The notes beneath the pieces were generated by a model. It searched no databases and was not told the origin of the DNA. It saw nothing but the letters and a program-made list of their open reading frames with translations. A stretch of DNA of 64,000 bases. It comes from Crocinitomicaceae bacterium. Its GTDB lineage: Bacteria; Bacteroidota; Bacteroidia; Flavobacteriales_D; Crocinitomicaceae. The stretch spans positions 124,001 through 188,000 of the forward strand of contig JAURMI010000003.1 of NCBI GenBank assembly GCA_030830785.1. The letters are read 5' to 3'. Positions within the stretch are counted from its first letter, which is position 1; every line of letters begins with the position of its first letter. Below are positions 48,693-58,559 of the stretch, piece by piece. Made by a program: the position numbers and the translations under genes.

Positions 48693-50087
48693 TCAATCTT
48701 GAGAATCGTCAAAGAAATTTTTTATCGGATTGAGAATGCGTTCGAAAAAATCTCCGCGTTTCTTACCATCTGAATGAACTCTTATCTTTTCATTAGCCTC
48801 TTCGACTTTTTTGGCATGAGATTGATGATCTGTTGCGCTTATAGTTTCTTCTTGTTCCCATGGTTTAAGTTCTTCCATACTTTCAAAACCCTTAAGCACT
48901 AGACCAATGCCTGTCGAATACATTGGGCTTGCCAATGATTCAATGTCATTGGTGTTGGCCAGATGTTCAGTGGGGTACCCAATTCTTGCATCAAGACCAG
49001 TTAAATACTCAATGAGTTGTGTAAGATGTTTAAGCTGCGAGCCTCCGCCAGTTACAACAATTCCACCAATAAGTTTTTTCTCGTATCCCGAATTTTTAAT
49101 TTCTAAATTCACCAGCTCAATAATTTCTTCCATTCTTGCCTGAACAATACTGGCCAAATTTCTCAATGTAATTTCTTTTGGATCACGTCCGCGCAATCCC
49201 GGAATGCAAACCACTTCATTTTCATTGCTTTCGGATGCCAACGCACTTCCAAACTTTACTTTAAGCATTTCAGCCTGACGCTCCATTATTCGGCATCCCT
49301 CTTTAATATCCTGGGTGATGATTTTTCCACCAAAGGGAATAACAGCCGTATGACGGATAAGACCATCGTGGAAAATTGCAACATCTGTTGTTCCTCCGCC
49401 AATATCTACCAAGACCACACCTGCTTCTTTTTCCTCCTCCGATAAGACGGACTGAGCAGATGCGATAGGTTCGAGAATAATATCTTTGACATTAAGTCCA
49501 GATCTTTCAACACAACGCGTGATATTTTGCACATTAGTAACCTGACCACAAATAATATGAAAATTGGCTTCTAAGCGAACACCTGCCATTCCAATTGGGT
49601 CTTTTATTTCTGGCTCACCATCTACAATATATTCTTGTGGAATTACCGAAATAATCGCCTCACCCGGATTCATAACTAGCTTGTACATATCATCTACAAA
49701 TGCATCGATATCTTGTTGAGAAATTTCGCCATTGGCGGTTCTTCTCGTGTAAATACCCCTGTGTTGCTTGCTTTTTATATGCTGACCAGCAATACCAACA
49801 TGAACATTTTTAATTTTAAGATCGCCTTCAACCCCTTCTTGGGTGGCTTGTACTGCATTACTTATAGACTGAATTGTGCGTTCAATATTTGAGACCACAC
49901 CGCGCATTACCCCCAAAGATTCAGCCTTGCCCATTGCAATGATCTCAATTTTGTCATGATCATTTTTTCTACCAACAAAACAAGCAATTTTGGTAGTTCC
50001 AATATCTAAACCAACTACAACACGCGTGCGCTTGAACTCACTGGTATTGTTATTTTCTGCAAACGATTTGTCCTTCATATTTGACAC
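48693..50087 (-). CDS. ftsA: Cell division protein FtsA
   Basis: VVGLDIGTTKIACFVGR, GVVLVDIGGGTTDVAIF and GGIVVTGGGSQLKHL. Confidence 0.97.
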   Translation of the reverse strand: MSNMKDKSFAENNNTSEFKRTRVVVGLDIGTTKIACFVGRKNDHDKIEIIAMGKAESLGVMRGVVSNIERTIQSISNAVQATQEGVEGDLKIKNVHVGIAGQHIKSKQHRGIYTRRTANGEISQQDIDAFVDDMYKLVMNPGEAIISVIPQEYIVDGEPEIKDPIGMAGVRLEANFHIICGQVTNVQNITRCVERSGLNVKDIILEPIASAQSVLSEEEKEAGVVLVDIGGGTTDVAIFHDGLIRHTAVIPFGGKIITQDIKEGCRIMERQAEMLKVKFGSALASESNENEVVCIPGLRGRDPKEITLRNLASIVQARMEEIIELVNLEIKNSGYEKKLIGGIVVTGGGSQLKHLTQLIEYLTGLDARIGYPTEHLANTNDIESLASPMYSTGIGLVLKGFESMEELKPWEQEETISATDHQSHAKKVEEANEKIRVHSDGKKRGDFFERILNPIKNFFDDSQD

Positions 50088-50841
50088 TTATTTCTTTGTA
50101 TTTATTCCAGCCTTCATGAGGCAGGGCTTCTTTATAAAAATGTTTTAGACGCTCAAATTTGTCTGCAACTTCTTTGTCGTTGTGCGCAGACCCAAAGACA
50201 ATTTGTTGCTCACCGAGTACCGGAATAAGGATAAAATCTCCCTTTGAATCTAGGTAAACTTGCCCTATTAAACGGTGCATCAGTGGGTCATTACAAACAT
50301 AATTTGAAATGTGAAAGATTTGGTCAATAATTTTAGAACTTTTCAAATTGTTATTGTTAATAAAACCACAGTGAATACGGGGGTTATAGGCTTGATAAAT
50401 TTGACCTGAAAATACCAAAACTCTTGCGGTATGTAATGCAGATCTGTTCATCATAAAACCCTCCTGGTCAATATAATAACTTTCACCTTGCATATTGAAA
50501 ATTCGTGCGATCGGCTTTCTTAAGGTTACATCAATTTGAAGATTTGCACCAAGCTCTCTGAACACATTGACCTCTTTTACCTCAGGCATCAAGGCAATGG
50601 CATGTTCAAGGTGCTGCACGCGCAACGACTTTAAGCGCATATTTTTGTTCAAAAGTATTTTGAACTCCAATCTTTTTAAGAGCTCCTGTTCAGTTAAAAA
50701 AGTATTTTCATCACTTGAATGAATAGCGACCATAGGTTTGTTAACAATGCGATTTGCTTCGGTTTGGCCAGCCAAGTAAAAAACGACGAATACACCTAAT
50801 ATGAGGAGCGTCCAAAAAATCCGTTTTAGCCAAATCTTCAT
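50050..50841 (-). CDS. ftsQ: FtsQ-like cell division protein
   Basis: Short N-terminal TM, POTRA/FtsQ-like RVQHLEHAIALMPEVKEVNVFRELGANLQIDVTLRKPIARI; located between murC and ftsA. Confidence 0.88.
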   Translation of the reverse strand: MKIWLKRIFWTLLILGVFVVFYLAGQTEANRIVNKPMVAIHSSDENTFLTEQELLKRLEFKILLNKNMRLKSLRVQHLEHAIALMPEVKEVNVFRELGANLQIDVTLRKPIARIFNMQGESYYIDQEGFMMNRSALHTARVLVFSGQIYQAYNPRIHCGFINNNNLKSSKIIDQIFHISNYVCNDPLMHRLIGQVYLDSKGDFILIPVLGEQQIVFGSAHNDKEVADKFERLKHFYKEALPHEGWNKYKEISVKYEGQIVCRK

Positions 50842-52217
50842 GATGCCAATGTTTGTGATTCGAGAATTGCTTTTATAGGGGCAACAAGACGGTCAATATC
50901 GCCAGCGCCAATAGTAAGGACCACTCCTTTTTTTACGTTTTTGAGTTTACTTAAAACTTCGTGAGTTTCTAATACTTGTTTCTTTTCACATCTTGAGAGC
51001 GTGCAAAGCCATTCACTACTCACGCCCGGGATGGGTAATTCTCGCGCGGGGTAAATGGGCAATAGATACAGTTGGTCTAATTTATTTAAGGATTGTGCAA
51101 ATTCAGAAGCAAAATCTTTAGTACGCGAGTATAAATGTGGTTGGAAAATTCCAATTATTGGCAATGATGGATAGAGTAACTTCACTGAATTTAATAAAGC
51201 CTCTATTTCAACAGGATGATGCGCATAGTCATCGATATATATTAATTCATTCGTGCGTAAATGATAGTCAAATCTTCTACGCACTCCTTCAAATGATTTT
51301 AGCCCAGGGCGCAATGCATCAATTGTGTAACCCAATTGATGTAGAAGGGCTATGCATGCCAAGGCATTCTCAGCATTGTGCAGGCCAGGTAGGCCAAAAG
51401 CGATAGCGGGATAATTTTCAGATTTACAGATTAAATCGCCTACCTGGAAACCATCTTCAAATCGCAAATTTACTAAGGTGTAATCTGCTTTTGTATTATT
51501 TAGTTCGTATGTAAGAACCGAGGCCAAACTTTGCAATTGTAGTCCAAATTTTTGGATGCAAAAGCCCTTTGGGTCTACGCGCATTGTAAATTGCCGAAAC
51601 CCTTCAACAAAAGCTTCCTTATTGCCATAAACGTCCAAATGATCTGGATCTGTAGCAGTAACAATTGCAGCGAACGGGGCTAAATGCAAAAAACTTCTAT
51701 CAAATTCATCGGCCTCAATGACGGCATACTTACTCGATTGACTGATTACTAAGTTTGAATTAAAATTATTTGCAATTCCACCCAAAAATGCTGTGCACCC
51801 CGTAGAAAGTGCATTCAGCAAATGTGCGAGTAAAGAACTAGTTGTTGTTTTGCCATGAGTACCAGCTATGCAGAGCCCTTTAAAAGATCTCGTCAAATCA
51901 CCTAAAACTTCTGCTCGCTTCTTTATTGAAAACTTGTTGTTTTCGAAAAAATCTAAAATGGCTAATTCTTTAATTGCCGGTGTATATACGATTAGGGTCT
52001 TATTTGGATCTTTAAATTTTTCCGGAATTTCATTTATTGAATCTTCAAAATGCACTAAAATTCCTTCTTCAATCAATGATTGAGTTAAAGCTGATGAAAC
52101 TTTGTCATATCCCATAACCGCCTTTCCAGTTGCCATGAAATAGCGCGCCAATGCACTCATACCGATGCCCCCGATACCGACAAAATATGCCCTTTCATAT
52201 GTGCTCAAAACATTCAT
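50838..52217 (-). CDS. murC: UDP-N-acetylmuramate--L-alanine ligase
   Basis: YFVGIGGIGMSALARYF, IAGTHGKTTTSSLLAHLL and YIDDYAHHPVEIEALL. ATG at 52217 preferred. Confidence 0.97.
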   Translation of the reverse strand: MNVLSTYERAYFVGIGGIGMSALARYFMATGKAVMGYDKVSSALTQSLIEEGILVHFEDSINEIPEKFKDPNKTLIVYTPAIKELAILDFFENNKFSIKKRAEVLGDLTRSFKGLCIAGTHGKTTTSSLLAHLLNALSTGCTAFLGGIANNFNSNLVISQSSKYAVIEADEFDRSFLHLAPFAAIVTATDPDHLDVYGNKEAFVEGFRQFTMRVDPKGFCIQKFGLQLQSLASVLTYELNNTKADYTLVNLRFEDGFQVGDLICKSENYPAIAFGLPGLHNAENALACIALLHQLGYTIDALRPGLKSFEGVRRRFDYHLRTNELIYIDDYAHHPVEIEALLNSVKLLYPSLPIIGIFQPHLYSRTKDFASEFAQSLNKLDQLYLLPIYPARELPIPGVSSEWLCTLSRCEKKQVLETHEVLSKLKNVKKGVVLTIGAGDIDRLVAPIKAILESQTLAS

Positions 52218-53320
52218 GAATTCACAATTTTTTCGCATATGTCGACAATTGTTTTACTCGCTTCTGGAAGGGCTAACTTTCTTAGCGCTTCAGAAAGTTG
52301 TTGCTTTTTTGTTGCATCTTTGATAAGATTTAAAACTAATGAAATCAGATGCAATGGTGCTTCGGAATCATTGAGCAATATTGCCGCATCAGAATTAACT
52401 AAAGAAAGTGCATTTTGCGTCTGATGATCTTCTGCAACATTAGGTGATGGCACTAAAATTGTTGGCTTACCAACTAAGGCCAATTCGCTAACAGACAAAG
52501 CTCCTGCTCTAGAAACAACCACGTCGGCTAATGCATAGGCATAATCCATACGTTGGACAAATGCAAATACTTTAATAGTGCTTGGTAATTCATGCTGAAA
52601 GCTAGACAACTCATTTTGATATGATTTACCGCATTGCCAAAGCACTTGAATTTCATTTTGAGCAAGCTCATTGAGTGCATCTCTCATGGCTAAGTTTAAC
52701 GTTTTGGCCCCCAAACTACCACCCATTATAAATAGAGTAGGTTTTTCTGGATCTAAACCAAAAAATCTTGCCGATTCTTTTTTCAATTGCGCATTATTGA
52801 CTATCAAATTTGAACGAAGAGGATTGCCAGTTAAATGAATTTTATCTTCTGGAAAAAATCTGTTCATATTGGGATAAGCCACACATATTGCCTTAGCATT
52901 TTTTGCCAATAAACGATTGGTCTTACCAGCAAATGAATTTTGTTCTTGAATCAAAGTTGCTATGCCCATCAGTTGGGCGATTTTAAGCGTTGGACCACTT
53001 GCATAACCTCCAACACCTATTACCAATTCAGGTTTGAATTTACGCAATACACCGTATGCCTTGAACAAACTAAAAATTAATTTGAATGGAAGTAAAAAAT
53101 TACTAAAACTTAATTTTCTCTGTAACCCTGCAATTGGCAAGCCTATGATTGGGTAACCCGCCTCAGGCACCTTTTCCATTTCCATTTTATTCAAGGCGCC
53201 AACAAATAGAATTTCAGCCGTAGAATTGCGTTCTTTTATTTGATCGGCAATTGCCAAAGCAGGAAAAATGTGGCCGCCAGTACCGCCACCAGAAATTACA
53301 ACTCTACTGATTTTGGTCAT
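52214..53320 (-). CDS. murG: MurG, lipid II-forming N-acetylglucosaminyltransferase
   Basis: VVISGGGTGGHIFPALAIAD, VIGVGGYASGPTL and VVSRAGALSVSELALVGKPTILVPSPNVAEDHQTQNA. ATG at 53320 preferred. Confidence 0.97.
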   Translation of the reverse strand: MTKISRVVISGGGTGGHIFPALAIADQIKERNSTAEILFVGALNKMEMEKVPEAGYPIIGLPIAGLQRKLSFSNFLLPFKLIFSLFKAYGVLRKFKPELVIGVGGYASGPTLKIAQLMGIATLIQEQNSFAGKTNRLLAKNAKAICVAYPNMNRFFPEDKIHLTGNPLRSNLIVNNAQLKKESARFFGLDPEKPTLFIMGGSLGAKTLNLAMRDALNELAQNEIQVLWQCGKSYQNELSSFQHELPSTIKVFAFVQRMDYAYALADVVVSRAGALSVSELALVGKPTILVPSPNVAEDHQTQNALSLVNSDAAILLNDSEAPLHLISLVLNLIKDATKKQQLSEALRKLALPEASKTIVDICEKIVNS

Positions 53321-54497
53321 CATTCTTACTTGAAAAAGATTCGTTTTGATTATTATTTGGCAATTCTTTGGCAAAGGATTGCACCACACCAATTGAAACA
53401 CAAGCCATTACCAATGCCGATCCGCCCATTGCTAAAAAAGGCATATTCTGACCGGTAACTGGAAAAACGCCTGTACATACTAGCATGTTGATTGTGGCTT
53501 GTGTAAGTAAGTGTATGCCAATACCCATTGAGGTGTAACTCTGAAAAAGATCGTTAGTTTTGAGGGCAAAACGAATGATCCGATACAGTAATATTAAATA
53601 TAGAAGCACCAAAACAAAGGCAGAAACCGATCCAAATTCTTCAACAAACGTGGCATAATAGAAATCTGCATAAGCTTCGGGAAGGAACTCTTTTAACTTA
53701 CCATCACCTACCCCCTGACCAAAAACAGACCCAACCGAAATTGCTAGTTTGGCATTATTGGCTTGTTGATTGGCCTGTATGCTTTCGATACTTTGGTCTG
53801 TGGGTTCAACACGATTGTTAATCCTGTTCATCCAGGTATCAAAGCGCGGAAGGATTTTTGCGTCTGGCAAGGCTAAATGGACAGCAACTACCAATCCCAA
53901 GCCAGCTATTCCGATTGTTAATATGGTCAATAATTTGCCCCAAGGCACGCGCCCAATGAACAATAATATCATACTCAATAAAAATATCATTGCGGCAGTT
54001 GAAAAATTTTCCTTAATAATTAGACCAAAGGTTACGAGTATGGGTATCATTAACGGTAAAATTCCTTCTCTCCAATCATTGAGCTTCTGCTGTTTTCTCA
54101 CCAAAAGTTTGCTTAGATATATAATCAAAGCCAATTTTGCAAAATCAGATGATTGGAAAGTTAGATTGATAAATGGAATGCGGATCCAGCGTCCAGCCCC
54201 ATTTAACTGTGCCCCAAAAAATAATGTGAATAGAAGTAAAGCTAATCCTACGTAATAGGCGAACTTTGCAACTTGGCTAATGTATTTTGAGGGAATGCGA
54301 TGTATAGCGAACATAGAAGCAAATCCAATGATCACATACACAAGGTGCTTAGACAAATACGTGATGGGTGAACCACCTTCAATCTTAACTAAAATGGGCA
54401 CGAAACTATATACGGTGACTAAAGAGAAAGCCATCATTAGTAGTGTGATTATCCAAATTACCGGATCGCCTTTAAGATATGATAGATAAGTCCTCAT
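53304..54497 (-). CDS. ftsW: FtsW/RodA/SpoVE family lipid II polymerase
   Basis: Polytopic; GRWIRIPFINLTFQSSDFAKLALIIYLSKLL and INMLVCTGVFPVTGQNMPFLAMGGSALV. Confidence 0.96.
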   Translation of the reverse strand: MRTYLSYLKGDPVIWIITLLMMAFSLVTVYSFVPILVKIEGGSPITYLSKHLVYVIIGFASMFAIHRIPSKYISQVAKFAYYVGLALLLFTLFFGAQLNGAGRWIRIPFINLTFQSSDFAKLALIIYLSKLLVRKQQKLNDWREGILPLMIPILVTFGLIIKENFSTAAMIFLLSMILLFIGRVPWGKLLTILTIGIAGLGLVVAVHLALPDAKILPRFDTWMNRINNRVEPTDQSIESIQANQQANNAKLAISVGSVFGQGVGDGKLKEFLPEAYADFYYATFVEEFGSVSAFVLVLLYLILLYRIIRFALKTNDLFQSYTSMGIGIHLLTQATINMLVCTGVFPVTGQNMPFLAMGGSALVMACVSIGVVQSFAKELPNNNQNESFSSKNDDQNQ

Positions 54498-54503
54498 AGG
54501 ATT

Positions 54504-55850
54504 TTAAAGCATTCTTACAGCTTGTTTGAATTGTTGCCCACGATCTTCATAGCTACTAAACAAATCGAAACTTGCACATGCGGGAGACAACAAAACCGTT
54601 TCATCCTTGCGCGCAAGTTCATAGGCATAAGCAACGGCCTGATTTGCTGAATTTGCCTCAACAATCACTTCCACTTTATCTTTGAATGCCGAAATAATTT
54701 TAGCATTTTCAGTCCCTAAACATACGATTGCTTTTACCTTTTGGACAACTAGCTGCTCGAGCTCAGAATAGTCATTGCCCTTATCGACACCTCCAACAAT
54801 CCAAATGGTGGGTTTATCCATAGACTCTAGGGCAAACCAAGCTGAATTTACATTTGTAGCTTTGGAATCGTTGATAAATTCAATGCCGTTGACTTTTGCA
54901 ACAAATTCCATACGGTGTTCGACATTAACAAAATCTTGAAGGCTTTCGCGTACTATTTCCGTACGGATTTCAACTAGCCGAGCTGCAATACCGGCAGCAA
55001 GCGCATTTTGCGTGTTGTGTTTCCCTTTTAGGGCTAATTCGTGAATTGACATGGTGAGTTTTTGTTTGTTTATATTGATGTATAATTGTTCTTCATTGGC
55101 ATAGCCTCCGTTCTCATTTGCTGTTTTAAGTGAGAATGGAATTAATAAGGCTTTAGGATGGATTGAATTCAATTTTTGTGCAACGCATAAATCGTCTTGA
55201 TTGAATATGAAATAATCAGCCTTCGTTTGATTTTGAATTATTCTGAATTTGGCATCCACATAAGCGGACATTTGATAGTTGTAACGATCGAGGTGATCTG
55301 GGGTGATATTGGTTAAAATAGCAATGTCTGCCTTGAATTGATACATATCATCTAGTTGGAAAGAGCTCAACTCCAATACATATATATCATGATTTTTAGT
55401 GGCAATTTGCTTGGCAAAACTCTGCCCTATATTTCCGGCTAAACCAACTTTCAGACCTGCTTTTTTAAGTATGTGAAAGCACCATAAAGCAGTTGTAGTT
55501 TTTCCATTACTTCCGGTAATACAAATATGTTTTGCACGTGAATAATAACCTGCAAACTCGATTTCTGAAATTACTTTAATTTGTCGATCTCTAATACTTT
55601 GCATTAGCGCACTCGATTCTGCAATACCGGGAGATTTAATGATTAAATCTGCCGCCATTATTCTCTTTAAATCATGCCCCCCAGACTCAAAATCTATTTG
55701 CGCTTTTTTGAGTTCCTTAAGGTTCGAGGATTTGATTGAACCACTTTCAGAAACAAAAACACGCCATCCCATCTTTCTGCCCAAAATAGCCGCACCAACA
55801 CCGGATTCTCCAGCGCCTAAAATGATGAGCAAACGATTTTGAGCTTCCAT
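54504..55850 (-). CDS. murD: UDP-N-acetylmuramoylalanine--D-glutamate ligase
   Basis: CITGSNGKTTTALWCFHIL, FINDSKATNVNSAWFALES and LLSPACASFDLFSSYEDRGQQFKQAV. Confidence 0.97.
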   Translation of the reverse strand: MEAQNRLLIILGAGESGVGAAILGRKMGWRVFVSESGSIKSSNLKELKKAQIDFESGGHDLKRIMAADLIIKSPGIAESSALMQSIRDRQIKVISEIEFAGYYSRAKHICITGSNGKTTTALWCFHILKKAGLKVGLAGNIGQSFAKQIATKNHDIYVLELSSFQLDDMYQFKADIAILTNITPDHLDRYNYQMSAYVDAKFRIIQNQTKADYFIFNQDDLCVAQKLNSIHPKALLIPFSLKTANENGGYANEEQLYININKQKLTMSIHELALKGKHNTQNALAAGIAARLVEIRTEIVRESLQDFVNVEHRMEFVAKVNGIEFINDSKATNVNSAWFALESMDKPTIWIVGGVDKGNDYSELEQLVVQKVKAIVCLGTENAKIISAFKDKVEVIVEANSANQAVAYAYELARKDETVLLSPACASFDLFSSYEDRGQQFKQAVRML

Positions 55851-55854
55851 TCGT

Positions 55855-57099
55855 TTATCTTAGTTTGAGTGTTACAATGGAAACTACGGCAAGCAATACA
55901 GCGACGATCCAAAAGCGAGCTACTATTTTTGCCTCGTGTATGCCTTTTTTCTGATAGTGATGATGAAGTGGTGCCATAAGAAATATTCGCCGTCCTTCAC
56001 CAAACCTCTTTTTGGTATACTTAAAGTAGGCCACTTGCAGCATGACCGAAACATTTTCGATTAAGAAGATGCCACATAATACAGGTATAAGTAGCTCTTT
56101 TCGAATAGCAATTGCAAAAACAGCAATGATGCCACCCAAAGCTAAGCTACCCGTGTCTCCCATGAAAACCTGTGCAGGATATGCGTTATACCATAAAAAA
56201 CCTACACACGCCCCTACGAAAGCAGCAATAAAAATTACGAGCTCCTCGGCCTCAGGTATGTACATTACGTTTAAATAATCAGCAAATTTTGCATGTGAAC
56301 TTACATAGGCCAATACTGCTAAGGCTAGCCCTACAATGGCCGAAGTACCCGTTGCCAAACCGTCTAATCCATCGGTCATGTTTGCGCCATTTGAGACAGC
56401 TATTACAATAAAAATTACGATTGGGATAAATATGAGCCATCCATAAGATTTATTAAAATCTCCAATCAACCAATTGTAATTGAATTCGTTTCCTTTGAAA
56501 AAAGGAATTGTAGTGGTCATGTCATCGGTTTGAATCCACTTGTAATTTTCTCCGCTTGATTGAGCATGTTCGTGCGTAACAAACCTTTCATCGGGCTGTA
56601 ATTGGTAATTTGCTGAAACCCGCTTGTGAACTACTACCCCATCAGAAAAATAGAGGATGCTACCCACAATAAGCCCAACACCAATTTGACCAATGATTTT
56701 AAAAGCACCCTTGAGGCCCTCCTTGTTCTTTTTAAAAACCTTTATATAGTCATCTAAAAAACCTATTATGCCAAGCCAAATCGTGGCAATAACCATCGTA
56801 AATACATAGACATTTTGGAGCTTTGCAAAAAGCAAGGTTGGTAGTAAAATTGCAGCTAAAATGATCAAACCTCCCATGGTTGGTGTTCCAGATTTTTCCA
56901 TTTGTCCGGCCAATCCCAAATCGCGAACAGTTTCACCAATTTGTTGGGTACGCAATCGCGCAATTATACGCTTACCAATTACTATTGAAACAATTAAGGA
57001 GGTAATTAGCGCAAGGGAAGCCCGAAAAGAGATGTATTGAAACAACCCTGTTCCGGGAAAATTAAATTGATCGAGCCAAGAAAACAAATAGTACAGCAT
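55855..57099 (-). CDS. mraY: Phospho-N-acetylmuramoyl-pentapeptide-transferase
   Basis: [58 protein letters not shown] and [14 protein letters not shown]. Confidence 0.98.
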   Translation of the reverse strand: MLYYLFSWLDQFNFPGTGLFQYISFRASLALITSLIVSIVIGKRIIARLRTQQIGETVRDLGLAGQMEKSGTPTMGGLIILAAILLPTLLFAKLQNVYVFTMVIATIWLGIIGFLDDYIKVFKKNKEGLKGAFKIIGQIGVGLIVGSILYFSDGVVVHKRVSANYQLQPDERFVTHEHAQSSGENYKWIQTDDMTTTIPFFKGNEFNYNWLIGDFNKSYGWLIFIPIVIFIVIAVSNGANMTDGLDGLATGTSAIVGLALAVLAYVSSHAKFADYLNVMYIPEAEELVIFIAAFVGACVGFLWYNAYPAQVFMGDTGSLALGGIIAVFAIAIRKELLIPVLCGIFLIENVSVMLQVAYFKYTKKRFGEGRRIFLMAPLHHHYQKKGIHEAKIVARFWIVAVLLAVVSIVTLKLR

Positions 57100-57100
57100 A

Positions 57101-58558
57101 TTATCTATTGAGTTGGTTAAAAAGTGATTGAGTAATCAGTACATCATCAAATGGTGTGCGCTTGCCATGAATCTCTTGATATGTTTCATGTCCTTTTCCA
57201 GCAATAAGGATGATATCATTAGGTTTTGCAAGTAAAATCGCCGTCTTGATTGCATCTTGGCGATCAGGCACAGAAATAGTTTTGCTTTTTGCCTCCTTAT
57301 TGAGCCCTGATTCCATGTCTGAAATGATTAAAAGTGGATCCTCTGTGCGTGGGTTATCAGAGGTCAAAATCACTTGATGGCTCCATGACGAAGCAATGGC
57401 AGCCATTAATGGACGTTTTTCTTTATCTCGATCACCGCCACAGCCAACCACAGTTATGATCTGACGGTTTTTTTGGAAAGCAGAAATGGTTTTGAGCACA
57501 TTTTCTAATGCATCTGGTGTATGTGCATAATCGACAATAGCCGTAATTCCTTTTTGACTTACAAAATGCTCAAACCTTCCGGCAACATGTTTTAACTCCG
57601 AAATTACTCGCAATACTTCAAGTGGTTCTTGGTTGAGCCCTATTGCCATTCCATAAACCAATAGAAGATTAGACGCATTGAATTCACCTACTAATCTAGT
57701 ATGTACCTCTTTACCATTAATTTGTAAAATCAAACCACCTAAACCATTTTCAATTATTTTACCTTTGAATTCAGCGGGGGTTTTAATAGCATATGTCAAA
57801 CCTTTTGCGCGTGTATTCTGCAACATGATTGTCCCATTCCTATCATCAGCATTAACCAATGCGAATGAAGATTGATCGAGTTGATCAAAAAAAGATTTTT
57901 TCACGCGTAGGTATTCTGCAAATGTCTTGTGGTAGTCCAAGTGATCGTGGGTAATATTTGTAAAACCAGCAGCTGTAAAATGCAAGCCCCCTATTCTATT
58001 CTGAGCTATGGCATGAGAGCTAACTTCCATAAAACAATATTGACAACCTGAACTAACCATTTCTTGTAATAGCCGATTGAGCGCAACAGGATTTGGCGTT
58101 GTGTGGGTGGCAGTTATTTCATTTTCGCCTATTTTATTGACAACTGTTGAAAGGAGACCACAGGTATAACCGAGTTTGCTGAATAATTCATAGAGCAACG
58201 TTGCTGAAGTGGTTTTTCCATTTGTACCAGTAATTCCTATTAATTTGATTTGCTTGGATGGATGACCAAAAAAAGCACAGGCTAAATTGGCCAAGGCATT
58301 ATTTGAATCTTCTACCTGAATAATTGTTGCATCAGCATTCAATTGAACACTTTTCTCCACAACAAATAACCTACAACCATTTTTATAAGCCTGCCCAATG
58401 AATTGGTGGCCATCATTTTGCGTTCCAACCATACAGCAGAAAAGGGTGTTGGCACCGGCATTTCTTGAATCGAAAACTAAAGCAGAAATTTCCCCATCAA
58501 GTGACCCTTGTAAAAGTCTAAATGAAATATCAGAAAATAGCCCTTTTATCTGCTGCAT
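57101..58558 (-). CDS. murE: UDP-N-acetylmuramoyl-L-alanyl-D-glutamate--2,6-diaminopimelate ligase
   Basis: [34 protein letters not shown] and [14 protein letters not shown] (DNPR motif of meso-DAP ligases). Confidence 0.97.
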   Translation of the reverse strand: MQQIKGLFSDISFRLLQGSLDGEISALVFDSRNAGANTLFCCMVGTQNDGHQFIGQAYKNGCRLFVVEKSVQLNADATIIQVEDSNNALANLACAFFGHPSKQIKLIGITGTNGKTTSATLLYELFSKLGYTCGLLSTVVNKIGENEITATHTTPNPVALNRLLQEMVSSGCQYCFMEVSSHAIAQNRIGGLHFTAAGFTNITHDHLDYHKTFAEYLRVKKSFFDQLDQSSFALVNADDRNGTIMLQNTRAKGLTYAIKTPAEFKGKIIENGLGGLILQINGKEVHTRLVGEFNASNLLLVYGMAIGLNQEPLEVLRVISELKHVAGRFEHFVSQKGITAIVDYAHTPDALENVLKTISAFQKNRQIITVVGCGGDRDKEKRPLMAAIASSWSHQVILTSDNPRTEDPLLIISDMESGLNKEAKSKTISVPDRQDAIKTAILLAKPNDIILIAGKGHETYQEIHGKRTPFDDVLITQSLFNQLNR

Positions 58559-58559
58559 A

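Noticed and set aside
53770-54255. 161-aa plus-strand ORF opposite ftsW
   Set aside because: Antisense to the well-supported ftsW; no domain or start context; typical shadow ORF.
55855-57099. mraY is unusually long, with an insert containing [40 protein letters not shown]
   Set aside because: Long MraY with such an insertion is, to my knowledge, usual in Bacteroidetes; not treated as novel.
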